This document shows positions 33,450 to 41,490 of a DNA stretch of 64,000 nt, piece after piece. A program made the translations under genes and the position numbers. The DNA is taken from contig NZ_CP108514.1 in assembly GCF_035989305.1 (NCBI RefSeq), forward strand, positions 8,598,501 through 8,662,500, read 5' to 3'. Within the stretch, counting starts at the first letter, position 1; every line of letters begins with the position of its first letter. This DNA comes from Streptomyces sp. NBC_01233. GTDB lineage: Bacteria > Actinomycetota > Actinomycetes > Streptomycetales > Streptomycetaceae. Below the pieces are notes generated by a model, which was not told where the DNA came from, did not search any database, and saw only the letters and a list, made by a program, of their open reading frames with translations.

Positions 33450-33473
33450 GCCCGCCCGGGCTCCCCGAGCCGG

Positions 33474-34211
33474 TCAGTCGGCAGTCCGGCGCAGCACCAG
33501 GGAGACGAAGCCCCAGGTGTCCCGGTAGACGCGCAGCCATTCGGAGCGCCGGAGGGTGGCGGTTTCGAGGGCTTGCGCGCTGTCCTGATGAGCAGGGTGG
33601 TCCAGGGCCCACGAGGCCAGCGACCCCCAGCAGGCCCATTCGTAGTCGTCCAGCTCGCGGCGCGTGCTGACGTGCCCGCAGACGGGGGTCCATCCGTCGG
33701 CCACGACACGGTCCACGGTGGTCGCCAAGTCGGTGAAGTCCCCGAGCATCTCGATCGCCTCCTGGGAGGGGGTGCGGTCCCAGAACCCTTCGCCCATCAG
33801 GACGCGGCCGCCCGGAGCCAGGTGCCTGCGGGCCGCCGCGAGGGTGGGGAGCAGACCGCCGAAGGCATGTGTGGCCCCGACGCTCAGCACGAGGTCGAAC
33901 GGCTGTGGCGAGACGAAGTCCTCGGCTGGCCGCTCGTGGAGGACGAGGCGTTCCCGGAGGCCGAGCCGGCCCGCCGCCGAGCGGGCCTGCGCAAGGGCGT
34001 CCTCGGAGATGTCGACGCCCTCGGCGTGCAGCCGCGGTCGCGCGGCCAGGGCGCGGAGGAGCCATTCCCCGCCGCCGCAACCGAGGTCGAGCACGCGCTC
34101 GTCGCCACGCGGGGCGCCGCGTTCGAGGAGCCGGTTCACGGATTCGTCGTCGAGCGGGGCCTTGATCGGGTGATCGGCATGGGCGATCCGGGAGATCTGT
34201 TCACGGTTCAC
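33474..34211 (-). CDS. SAM-dependent methyltransferase (class I)
   Basis: 245 residues from GTG 34211; ribosome site weak. Motif I VLDLGCGGGEWLLRALAARP (~41-60), acidic loop GVDISEDALAQARSAAGRLG (~65-84), motif IV FDLVLSVGATHAFGG, and PGGRVLMGEGFWDRTPSQEA. The C-terminal half (SRRELDDYE-like, EWACWGSLASWAL, YRDTWGFVSLVLRR) belongs to a common Streptomyces small-molecule methyltransferase group. Substrate unknown. It follows the fadD gene on the same strand after ~110 bp but is separate from it by function. Confidence 0.88.
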   Translation of the reverse strand: MNREQISRIAHADHPIKAPLDDESVNRLLERGAPRGDERVLDLGCGGGEWLLRALAARPRLHAEGVDISEDALAQARSAAGRLGLRERLVLHERPAEDFVSPQPFDLVLSVGATHAFGGLLPTLAAARRHLAPGGRVLMGEGFWDRTPSQEAIEMLGDFTDLATTVDRVVADGWTPVCGHVSTRRELDDYEWACWGSLASWALDHPAHQDSAQALETATLRRSEWLRVYRDTWGFVSLVLRRTAD

Positions 34212-34320
34212 CGGGACACGTTGTCAGCGCCGGGGTTCCGCTCGCATCCTGTTCTGAAGGGGCTGGACCGCCCGGGATCCGGCCCCCCGCCCTGTGCCGT
34301 CAGCCGTCCTCTCCGTATCC

Positions 34321-35958
34321 CTACCCCTGGGGGGCCGTGGCCGCCTCCGTCGCCACCGCCTTCGCCCAGCGGTAGTCGGCCTTGCCGCTCGGGGAGCGTT
34401 GGATGGCGGGTGCGACGACCAGTTGGCGCGGGATCTTGTAGCCCGCCAGGCGGGTGCGGCAGTGGCTCTGGATCTCGTCCAGGGTCGGCACCGGTGAACC
34501 GGCGCGGACCTGGACCACGGCCGCCACGTGGCTGCCCCACGTCGGGTCCGGGACACCGGCGACCAGGGCGTCGTACACGTCGGGGTGGGACTTCAGCGCC
34601 TGTTCCACCTCCTCCGGATACACCTTCTCGCCGCCCGTGTTGATGCACTGCGAGCCCCGCCCGAGCACCGTGACGATGCCCTGCTCGTCGACCGTCGCCA
34701 TGTCGCCGAGCAGCACCCAGCGCTCCGCGCCCTTCCGGAAGAAGGTCTCGGCGGTCTTGGCCGGGTCGTTGTAGTAGCCGAGCGGGACGTGCCCGCGCTG
34801 CGCGAGCCGCCCCGGCACGCCTACCGCGACCGGCTCGTGCGTCACCGGGTCCACCACCTGCGTACGGTCGTTGACCACCAGGCGGAAGCCCTTCTCCGGG
34901 CCGGAGTCGTCCGCGGCCCGGCCGTTGGATCCGGACTCGGACGACCCGAAGTTGTTCAGGAGCAGCACGTTCGGCACCAGCCGCTGGAACTCGGCGCGCA
35001 CCGTCTCGGACATGATCGCCCCGGAGGAGGACACGCTGAACAGAGAGGACAGGTCCGTGCCCTGGAGCGGGCCGTTCAAGGCGTCGATGAGCGGCCGGAG
35101 CATCGCGTCGCCGACCAGCGACACGCTGGAGACCTTCTCCTTCTCGATCGTGCGGAGCACCTCTTCGGGCGCGTACTTGCGGTGGATGACCACCCGCTGG
35201 CCGTAGTTGAAGGCGATGAACGAGGTCAGGGTCGACGTGCCGTGCATCAGCGGGGGAGCGGGGAAGAAGGTGAGCCCGGCGCCCTTCGACGCGACCCGTT
35301 CGGCCAGCTCCTCCGGCCGCTTCACCGGCTCGCCCGACGGCTCGCCGCCGAAGAGCCCGGCGAAGAAGAGGTCCTCCGCCCGCCACATGACGCCCTTGGG
35401 CATGCCCGTCGTGCCGCCGGTGTAGATGATGAACAGGTCGTCGGGGCTGCGCGGCGGGAAACCCCGCTCGGCCGAGCCTGCCGTCTCGGCGCCGGCGTAC
35501 GCCACCGGCGCGACCGAGGGCTCCGGGGCTCCCCCGGGGGCCTCCCCGACCCGGATCAGGTGCCGGAGCTTCGCCGTCTGCGGCAGCGCGGCCGCGACCC
35601 GCTCGGTGAACTCGCCCTCGAAGACGAGCGCGGCGAGATCGGCGTCGTTGTAGAGGTAGACCAGCTCCTCCTCCACGTACCGGTAGTTGACGTTCACCGG
35701 GACCAGCCGGGCCTTGAGGCAGGCCAGTATGGTCTGGAGGTACTCGATCCCGTTGTAGAGGTGCAGCCCCAGGTGCTCGCCGGGCTTCAGGCCGCTGTCC
35801 AGCAGGTGGTGCGCGATCCGGTTCGCCGCCGCGTCCAGTTCCGCGTACGTGAGGCGGCGCTCGGCGCCGGTCCCGGGGTGGTCCACGTAGACGAGGGCCT
35901 CACGGTCCGGGACCACGTCCACGACCGACTCGAACAGGTCGGCAAGGTTGTACTCCAC
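34321..35958 (-). CDS. Long-chain/steroid acyl-CoA synthetase (FadD)
   Basis: 545 residues. I choose GTG 35958 (VEYNLADLFESVVDVVPDRE) because AGGAGGAACG directly precedes it; the frame is open up to 36099 but through the operator region. Motifs: FIIYTGGTTGMPKGVMWRAE (~176-195), LLLNNFGSSESGSNG, LLGDMATVDEQGIVTVLGR (~413-431), CINTGGEKVYPEEVE and the catalytic Lys in RSPSGKADYRW. The TGGTTG loop and PPLMHGTS block mark the FadD19/FadD17 type that loads sterol side chains in mycobacteria and rhodococci. Divergent from an enoyl-CoA hydratase with a shared operator. Confidence 0.93.
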   Translation of the reverse strand: MEYNLADLFESVVDVVPDREALVYVDHPGTGAERRLTYAELDAAANRIAHHLLDSGLKPGEHLGLHLYNGIEYLQTILACLKARLVPVNVNYRYVEEELVYLYNDADLAALVFEGEFTERVAAALPQTAKLRHLIRVGEAPGGAPEPSVAPVAYAGAETAGSAERGFPPRSPDDLFIIYTGGTTGMPKGVMWRAEDLFFAGLFGGEPSGEPVKRPEELAERVASKGAGLTFFPAPPLMHGTSTLTSFIAFNYGQRVVIHRKYAPEEVLRTIEKEKVSSVSLVGDAMLRPLIDALNGPLQGTDLSSLFSVSSSGAIMSETVRAEFQRLVPNVLLLNNFGSSESGSNGRAADDSGPEKGFRLVVNDRTQVVDPVTHEPVAVGVPGRLAQRGHVPLGYYNDPAKTAETFFRKGAERWVLLGDMATVDEQGIVTVLGRGSQCINTGGEKVYPEEVEQALKSHPDVYDALVAGVPDPTWGSHVAAVVQVRAGSPVPTLDEIQSHCRTRLAGYKIPRQLVVAPAIQRSPSGKADYRWAKAVATEAATAPQG

Positions 35959-36065
35959 CGTTCCTCCTGACCCCGAATGTTCCCGACGACTGGCCCCGTG
36001 GCTGGTCTGCTCGGCGGTCATTAGAGCGCCGGAGCCGGCAACTGGGAAGGGCGCCGCCCAAGAAA

Positions 36066-36082
36066 TCTGACTGAGTGTCAGA
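36066..36082. promoter_or_regulatory. 17-bp operator, site B of a shared regulon
   Basis: TCTGAC-TGAGT-GTCAGA, perfect 6-bp arms, followed by AAAAC. It sits between the divergent fadD and enoyl-CoA hydratase genes. Read on the minus strand it is TCTGACACTCAGTCAGA, very close to the site at 15605. The most symmetrical member of the set. Confidence 0.8.
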
Positions 36083-36146
36083 AAACTATTGAACTGCACC
36101 CGCCCCTACTGCAACCTGTTCTAGGTCTTGAGACGGGAGGACGGCA

Positions 36147-36947
36147 ATGGGTGGGACAGAACACCTGACCGTGGAACGGCACGGCGCCACGCTGGTGCTC
36201 ACCATGAACAGGCCCGAGGCGAAGAACGCGCTCTCGCTGCCGCTGCTGGTGGGCCTGTACGACGGCTGGCTGGAGGCGGACGCCGACGACACGATCCGCT
36301 CGGTCGTCCTGACCGGCGCCGGCGGGGACTTCTGCGCCGGCATGGACCTCAAGGCGCTGGCCGGGAAGGGGATGGCGGGCGACCGGTACCGGGACCGCCT
36401 CAAGGCCGATCCCGACCTGCACTGGAAGGCGATGCTCCGTCACCACCGGCCGCGCAAGCCGGTGATCGCGGCGGTGGAGGGCTACTGCGTGGCGGGCGGG
36501 ACGGAGATCCTGCAGGGCACGGACATCCGGGTGGCGGGCGAGGGGGCCACCTTCGGGCTCTTCGAGGTCAAGCGGGGGCTGTTCCCGATCGGCGGCTCCA
36601 CGGTGCGGCTGGCGCGCCAGATCCCGCGCACGCACGCCCTGGAGATGCTGCTGACCGGGCGCCCGTACTCCGCGGAGGAGGCGGCGCGGATCGGGCTCGT
36701 CGGGCGGGTGGTGCCGGACGGCACGGCGCTGGAGGCGGCGCTGGAGACCGCGGAGCGGATCAACGCGTGCGGGCCGCTGGCAGTGGAGGCGGTGAAGGCG
36801 TCGGTCTACGAGACGGCCGAGATGACGGAGACGGAGGGGCTGGCCTCGGAGTTGCTGCGGGGGTGGCCGATCTTCGACACGGCGGATGCGAAGGAGGGGG
36901 CGCGGGCCTTCGCGGAGAAGCGGCCCGCGCTGTACCGGCGGGAGTAG
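36147..36947 (+). CDS. Enoyl-CoA hydratase/isomerase (crotonase family)
   Basis: 266 residues from ATG 36147 (a CTTGAGACGGGAGG site precedes). Crotonase features: TLVLTMNRPEAKNALSLPL, oxyanion loop TGAGGDFCAGMDLKAL (~55-70), second loop VEGYCVAGGTEILQGTDIRV (~110-129) with the Glu, and FGLFEVKRGLFPIGGSTVRL with the second acidic residue. Both acid-base Glu positions appear filled, so hydratase or isomerase activity is plausible. It acts in beta-oxidation of CoA thioesters. Expression presumably follows the shared operator at 36066-36082 with the divergent fadD. Confidence 0.93.
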   Translation: MGGTEHLTVERHGATLVLTMNRPEAKNALSLPLLVGLYDGWLEADADDTIRSVVLTGAGGDFCAGMDLKALAGKGMAGDRYRDRLKADPDLHWKAMLRHHRPRKPVIAAVEGYCVAGGTEILQGTDIRVAGEGATFGLFEVKRGLFPIGGSTVRLARQIPRTHALEMLLTGRPYSAEEAARIGLVGRVVPDGTALEAALETAERINACGPLAVEAVKASVYETAEMTETEGLASELLRGWPIFDTADAKEGARAFAEKRPALYRRE

Positions 36948-36960
36948 CCGCCGCGTTGCC

Positions 36961-37119
36961 GCCGGGGCTCCGCCCCGCACCCCGCGCCTCAAACGCCGGC
37001 GGGGCTGGGATGTGCCGGCGGAGCTCAAAGATCGGGGCTCCGCCCCGGACCCTCCCCCAGACTCCGTCCGGGGGGACCCCCACGCCTCAAACGACGGCGG
37101 GCTGGATTTGCCGGCGGGG
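36961..37119 (+). repeat. Dispersed Streptomyces intergenic repeat (two tandem copies)
   Basis: Copy 1, 36961-37022, and copy 2, 37034-37119, share GGGGCTCCGCCCCG, CGCCTCAAACG, CGGCGGGGCTGG and TGCCGGCGG blocks in the same order. Copy 2 has an inserted palindromic segment (37051-37082). That insert recurs, inverted, inside the acyl-CoA synthetase gene at 16804. It fills the gap between the hydratase and DUF35 genes. Confidence 0.85.
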
Positions 37120-37158
37120 CCGGGGAGACACCCGGAACCAACACATCGGAGAGCCACC

Positions 37159-38118
37159 ATGACAGCTGCCTCCCCACCGCAGGTGCTCCGCGCGCCCCTG
37201 GTCGTCGAGTTTCCGTTCACCCGGTCCCTCGGGCCCGTCCAGAGCGCCTTCCTCACGGGTCTGCGCGAAGGCGTCGTCCTCGGGGTGAGGACCGCCGACC
37301 GGAAGGTGATGGTCCCGCCCGTCGAGTACGACCCCGTCACCGCCGAGGAGATCCGCGAGCTCGTCGAGGTCGCCGCCACCGGCACCGTCACCACCTGGGC
37401 GTGGAACGACCGGCCCCGCCCCCACCAGCCCCTGGACACCCCCTTCGCCTGGGTGCTGGTCAAGCTCGACGGTGCGGACACCGCCCTCCTGCACGTCCTC
37501 GACGCGCCCGGTCCCGAGGCCGTGCACACCGGCATGCGGGTGCGCGTCCGCTGGGCCGCCGAGCGCACCGGGGCCATCACCGACATCGCCTGCTTCGAAC
37601 CGTACGAGGGCCCGGCGGGCGGCGAGGCCGCCCCGCACGACGGGGACTTCGCCGGCGCCGTCACCGGCATCGTCGCGCAGGCCCGCCTGGACTACGTCTA
37701 CAGCCCCGGCCGCGCCCAGACCGCGTACATCAACGCCCTCTCCGAGCAGAAGACGGTCGGCGAGCGCTGCCCCTCCTGCCAGAAGGTGTACGTACCTCCG
37801 CGCGGCGCCTGCCCCACCTGCGGCGTGGCCACCACCGACCAGGTGGAGGTCGGCCCCGCGGGCACGGTCACCACGTACTGCATCGTCAACATCAAGGCCA
37901 GGAACCTCGACATCGAGGTCCCGTACGTCTACGCACACATCGCCCTCGACGGCGCCGGCCTCGCCCTCCACGGCCGGATCGGCGGCATCCCGTACGACCA
38001 GGTGCGCATGGGCCTGCGGGTCGAGCCCGTGTGGACGGAGGGCGGCCGCTACCCCGACCACTACCGCCCCACCGGCGAGCCGGACGCGGACTACGACGCG
38101 TACAAGGAGCTCATCTGA
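37159..38118 (+). CDS. Two-module DUF35 OB-fold protein with zinc ribbon (ChsH2-like partner)
   Basis: 319 residues; ATG 37159 behind CGGAGAG. The N-terminal half (VVEFPFTRSLGPVQSAFLTG, GTVTTWAWN) is an OB-like module lacking the zinc knuckle. The second has CPSCQKVYVPPRGACPTCG (four Cys, zinc ribbon ~208-226), then VGPAGTVTTYCIVN and VPYVYAHIALDG. DUF35 proteins bind acyl-CoA and dock on thiolase-like aldolases. Its stop overlaps the start of the next thiolase gene (TGATG), so the pair is coupled and probably forms a complex, as ChsH2 does with Ltp2 in cholesterol side-chain removal. Confidence 0.88.
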   Translation: MTAASPPQVLRAPLVVEFPFTRSLGPVQSAFLTGLREGVVLGVRTADRKVMVPPVEYDPVTAEEIRELVEVAATGTVTTWAWNDRPRPHQPLDTPFAWVLVKLDGADTALLHVLDAPGPEAVHTGMRVRVRWAAERTGAITDIACFEPYEGPAGGEAAPHDGDFAGAVTGIVAQARLDYVYSPGRAQTAYINALSEQKTVGERCPSCQKVYVPPRGACPTCGVATTDQVEVGPAGTVTTYCIVNIKARNLDIEVPYVYAHIALDGAGLALHGRIGGIPYDQVRMGLRVEPVWTEGGRYPDHYRPTGEPDADYDAYKELI

Positions 38119-39176
38119 TGGCCCGATACGCCCGTGAGGTCGCGGTGGTCGCCTTCGCGCAGAGCGACCACCTGCGCCGCACCGACGAGCTCAGCGAAGT
38201 CGAGATGGTCATGCCGGTCCTGCACCAGGTGCTGGCCGCGACCGGCCTGAAGGCCGGGGAGATCGGCTTCACCTGCTCCGGCTCCAGCGACTACCTGGCC
38301 GGCCGCGCCTTCTCCTTCACCATGACCCTCGACGGGGTCGGCGCCTGGCCGCCGATCTCCGAGTCGCACGTGGAGATGGACGGCGCCTGGGCCCTCTACG
38401 AGGCCTGGGTCAAGATCCAGACCGGCGAGGCCGACACCGCGCTCGTCTACTCCTACGGAAAGTCCTCGCCCGGCTCGGTACGGGACGTCCTGACCCGGCA
38501 GCTCGACCCGTACTACGTGGCGCCCCTCTGGCCCGACTCGGTGGCCCTCGCCGCCCTCCAGGCCCAGGCCCTCATCGACGCGGGCGAGACCGACGAGCCC
38601 GCCCTGGCCGCCATCGGAGCGCGCAGCCGGGCCGCCGCCGAGACCAACCCGCACGCCCAGCTGAGCGGTTCGGTGCCCCAGGGCGACTACCAGGTCCGGC
38701 CGCTGCGCACCGGGGACTGCCCACCCATCGGAGACGGCGTGGCCGCCGTGATCCTGGCGGCCGGCGACCTGGCCCGGCAGCTGTGCGAACGCCCGGCCTG
38801 GATCACCGGCATCGATCACCGCATCGAGGCGCACAGCCTCGGCCTGCGCGACCTCACCGACTCCCCGTCCACCCGGATCGCCGCCGAACACGCGGGTGTC
38901 TTCGAGGCGCCGGTGGACACGGCGGAACTCCACGCACCGTTCTCCTCCCAGGAAGTGGTGCTCCGCAAGGCACTCGGGCTCGGGGACGGCGTGAGCGTCA
39001 ACCCCTCCGGCGGGGCGCTCGCGGCCAACCCGGTCATGGCCGCAGGCCTGATCCGCATCGGGGAGGCGGCCGCCCGCATCCACCGCGGCGAGTCCGACCG
39101 GGCCGTCGCCCACGCCACCTCCGGCCCCTGCCTCCAGCAGAACCTGGTCGCCGTCCTGGAAGGGGACCGAGCATGA
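38118..39176 (+). CDS. Thiolase-like lipid-transfer protein (SCP-x/Ltp type)
   Basis: 352 residues; ATG 38118 overlaps the DUF35 stop. Thiolase fold: VVAFAQSDHLRRTDELSEVE, GFTCSGSSDYLAGRAFSFTM, HVEMDGAWALYEAWVKIQTG, then VSVNPSGGALAANPVMAAGL, with HATSGPCLQQNL at the end. No CxS nucleophile loop in the usual place (HVEMDGAWAL stands there), so ordinary thiolysis is unlikely. Actinobacterial homologues lacking the Cys are aldol lyases (Ltp2) or binding subunits. It likely pairs with the preceding DUF35 protein and the next thiolase. Confidence 0.88.
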   Translation: MARYAREVAVVAFAQSDHLRRTDELSEVEMVMPVLHQVLAATGLKAGEIGFTCSGSSDYLAGRAFSFTMTLDGVGAWPPISESHVEMDGAWALYEAWVKIQTGEADTALVYSYGKSSPGSVRDVLTRQLDPYYVAPLWPDSVALAALQAQALIDAGETDEPALAAIGARSRAAAETNPHAQLSGSVPQGDYQVRPLRTGDCPPIGDGVAAVILAAGDLARQLCERPAWITGIDHRIEAHSLGLRDLTDSPSTRIAAEHAGVFEAPVDTAELHAPFSSQEVVLRKALGLGDGVSVNPSGGALAANPVMAAGLIRIGEAAARIHRGESDRAVAHATSGPCLQQNLVAVLEGDRA

Positions 39177-40357
39177 GCACAACCGGCAGGTCCGGCAAGG
39201 AGCCGGTCGCCGTCGTCGGCATCGGCCAGACCAAGCACGTGGCCGCCCGCCACGACGTGTCCATCGCCGGACTGGTCCGCGAGGCGGCGGCGCGCGCACT
39301 CGCCGACGCCGAGCTGACCTGGGCGGACATCGACGCCGTCGTCATCGGCAAGGCCCCCGACTTCTTCGAGGGGGTGATGATGCCGGAGCTGTACCTGGCG
39401 GACGCGCTCGGCGCGGTCGGCAAGCCGATGCTGCGCGTGCACACGGCCGGTTCGGTCGGCGGGTCCACCGCCCTGGTCGCCTCCAACCTCGTCGCGGCCC
39501 GCGTCCACCGGACCGTCCTCACCCTCGCCTTCGAGAAGCAGTCCGAGTCGAACGCCATGTGGGGGCTCTCCCTCCCCGTCCCCTTCCAACAGCCGCTGCT
39601 GGCGGGCGCGGGCGGGTTCTTCGCCCCGCACGTGCGCGCCTACATGCGGCGCACCGGCGCCCCCGACACCGTCGGCTCGCTGGTCGCCTACAAGGACCGG
39701 CGCAACGCCCTGAAGAACCCGTACGCACACCTCCACGAGCACGACATCACCCTGGAGAAGGTCCAGGCCTCGCCGATGCTGTGGGACCCGATCCGGTACT
39801 CCGAGACCTGCCCCTCCTCGGACGGCGCCTGCGCCATGGTCCTTACCGACCGGGCGGGCGCCGCCCGTTCACCGAAACCGCCCGCCTGGGTGCACGGCGG
39901 GGCGATGCGCAGCGAGCCGACCCTCTTCGCGGGCAAGGACTTCGTCTCGCCGCAGGCCGGCAAGGACTGCGCGGCCGACGTCTACCGCCAGGCGGGGATC
40001 ACGGATCCGCGCCGGGAGATCGACGCGGTGGAGATGTACGTGCCGTTCTCCTGGTACGAGCCGATGTGGCTGGAGAACCTCGGGTTCGCGGCGGAGGGCG
40101 AGGGCTGGAAGCTCACCGAGGCGGGGGTCACGGAACTCGACGGGGACCTTCCGGTCAACCCCTCCGGCGGGGTCCTGTCCACCAACCCGATCGGCGCCTC
40201 CGGGATGATCCGCTTCGCGGAAGCAGCCCTCCAAGTCCGCGGCCAGGCCGGGGAACACCAGGTTCCGGGAGCCCGGCGGGCCCTGGGCCACGCGTACGGG
40301 GGCGGCGCGCAGTTCTTCGCGATGTGGCTGGTGGGGGCCGAGGAACCCACGCCCTGA
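39173..40357 (+). CDS. Thiolase-like lipid-transfer protein, Ltp2/aldolase type
   Basis: 394 residues; ATG 39173 overlaps the previous stop (ATGA). Features: VAVVGIGQTKHVAARHDVSI, AVVIGKAPDFFEGVMMPELY, VHTAGSVGGSTALVASNLVA (Ser or Gly in place of the thiolase Cys), PVNPSGGVLSTNPIGASGMI (the classic C-terminal NPSGG loop) and LGHAYGGGAQFFAMWLVG. This pattern fits the aldolases that cleave the 17-hydroxy acyl-CoA in sterol side-chain removal. Last gene of a three-gene operon, ended by two hairpins. The real substrate may be another branched acyl-CoA. Confidence 0.9.
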   Translation: MSTTGRSGKEPVAVVGIGQTKHVAARHDVSIAGLVREAAARALADAELTWADIDAVVIGKAPDFFEGVMMPELYLADALGAVGKPMLRVHTAGSVGGSTALVASNLVAARVHRTVLTLAFEKQSESNAMWGLSLPVPFQQPLLAGAGGFFAPHVRAYMRRTGAPDTVGSLVAYKDRRNALKNPYAHLHEHDITLEKVQASPMLWDPIRYSETCPSSDGACAMVLTDRAGAARSPKPPAWVHGGAMRSEPTLFAGKDFVSPQAGKDCAADVYRQAGITDPRREIDAVEMYVPFSWYEPMWLENLGFAAEGEGWKLTEAGVTELDGDLPVNPSGGVLSTNPIGASGMIRFAEAALQVRGQAGEHQVPGARRALGHAYGGGAQFFAMWLVGAEEPTP

Positions 40358-40363
40358 CGGCGG

Positions 40364-40394
40364 CCCCGGCCGGCGACGGAGGGGCCGGCCGGGG
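40364..40394 (+). terminator. Hairpin 1 after the thiolase operon
   Basis: CCCCGGCCGG (40364-40373) and CCGGCCGGGG (40385-40394), perfect 10-bp arms, 6 bp after the stop. Confidence 0.7.
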
Positions 40395-40400
40395 TACGGG

Positions 40401-40429
40401 ACAGGCCACGGTGACTCACCGTGGCCTGT
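40401..40429 (+). terminator. Hairpin 2 after the thiolase operon
   Basis: ACAGGCCACGGTGA (40401-40414), C, then the exact complement (40416-40429): 14-bp near-continuous palindrome. Tandem hairpins separate the operon from the downstream DUF397 gene. Confidence 0.8.
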
Positions 40430-40489
40430 GCGCCACGCGCTGCGGTGGTTAACCTTGCCCCCGGACGACGTACCGGGAGGAGCACGCAC

Positions 40490-40729
40490 GTGGCCGAGAG
40501 CATGACTTCGCAACCCCTCGCCGGCTGGGGCAAGCCGGACCTCGATCTCACCGAGGCGGACTGGCAGTCGAGCAGCCGGGGAGCGGGTGACGTCCAGATC
40601 GCCTTCGTGGAGGGCTTCATCGCGATGCGCAACAGCGAGCGCCCCGAGAGCCCTTCGCTGATCTTCACGCCTGACGAGTGGCACAAGTTCGTACTGAACG
40701 CCCGGGGTGGGGAGTTCGACCTGACGTAG
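40490..40729 (+). CDS. DUF397 small protein
   Basis: 79 residues. GTG 40490 is chosen because GGGAGGAG lies 8 bases upstream. The DUF397 core is clear: EADWQSSSRGAGDVQIAFVE, GFIAMRNSERPESPSLIFTP, DEWHKFVLNARGGEFDL. Such proteins usually pair with an XRE-type regulator in Streptomyces and influence development or antibiotic production. No partner is adjacent here, so it is an orphan copy. Confidence 0.88.
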   Translation: MAESMTSQPLAGWGKPDLDLTEADWQSSSRGAGDVQIAFVEGFIAMRNSERPESPSLIFTPDEWHKFVLNARGGEFDLT

Positions 40730-40934
40730 ACCGAGCCCGTATGCGCGGCACCACCGGGCGCGGAGCAGTCGGCCCGGTGGCCGCCCGCCGTCGCCGGCCC
40801 CTTGCCGTCCGCGGGGCGCCCCGGCGGGAGGGGGCCATGACGATCACCCGCAGAGGCGATGCCGCTGGTGCCGCCGCCCACTGGGTCCGCACCGCCCGAA
40901 TCGGTCATATGGGGAAGATGGGTAGGGTGGCGGC

Positions 40935-41342
40935 ATGAGTGGAGAGAACGATCTGCGCAAGCTCCTGAGCGGTATGCGGCCCGAGTTGAACGAGGGGCGG
41001 TACGTCTTCTGTACCGTCCCCGGGGGTACCGTGCCCGCCGGGACCGCCCCCGTCGCCACCGTTCTGGAGCGAGAGGGGCTCACCCTGGTCCTGCGGCAGG
41101 AGGACGCCGACGCCGCCGGTCTCGCCTACGACTACACCGCCGGCTGGATCACCCTGCGGATCCACTCCGCGCTCGACGCCGTCGGCCTCACCGCGGCCTT
41201 CGCCAACGAACTCGGCGCGCACGGCCTGAGCTGCAACGTCATCGCCGGCTACCACCACGACCACCTGTTCGTGGCCGCCGACCGGGCCGCCGAGGCCGTG
41301 GCCGTCCTGGAGGACCTCGCGGCACGTTCCGCACGGGACTGA
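40935..41342 (+). CDS. ACT-domain-containing protein
   Basis: 135 residues from ATG 40935 (upstream AAGATGGGTAGGGTGG). Two ACT-like modules: RYVFCTVPGGTVPAGTAPVA with LEREGLTLVLRQEDADAAGL, and WITLRIHSALDAVGLTAAFA followed by NELGAHGLSCNVIAGYHHDH. The second (AVGLTAAFANELG) is the small-molecule-binding ACT pattern used in allosteric control. Free-standing ACT proteins of this family are common and largely undescribed. Ligand unknown. Confidence 0.85.
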   Translation: MSGENDLRKLLSGMRPELNEGRYVFCTVPGGTVPAGTAPVATVLEREGLTLVLRQEDADAAGLAYDYTAGWITLRIHSALDAVGLTAAFANELGAHGLSCNVIAGYHHDHLFVAADRAAEAVAVLEDLAARSARD

Positions 41343-41490
41343 CACGTACCGGAACGACCCCGAAAGGCTTCCGAAAGGCCCCCTGAAAGGTCATCGGAAA
41401 AGAAGATCGGATTCTTTCCTCACTGTGGGATCCCCCGCCCTGTGCGCGGGCGTACGCTGATGCTCCGAACAGGCCTGGGGGGTACCAGCC

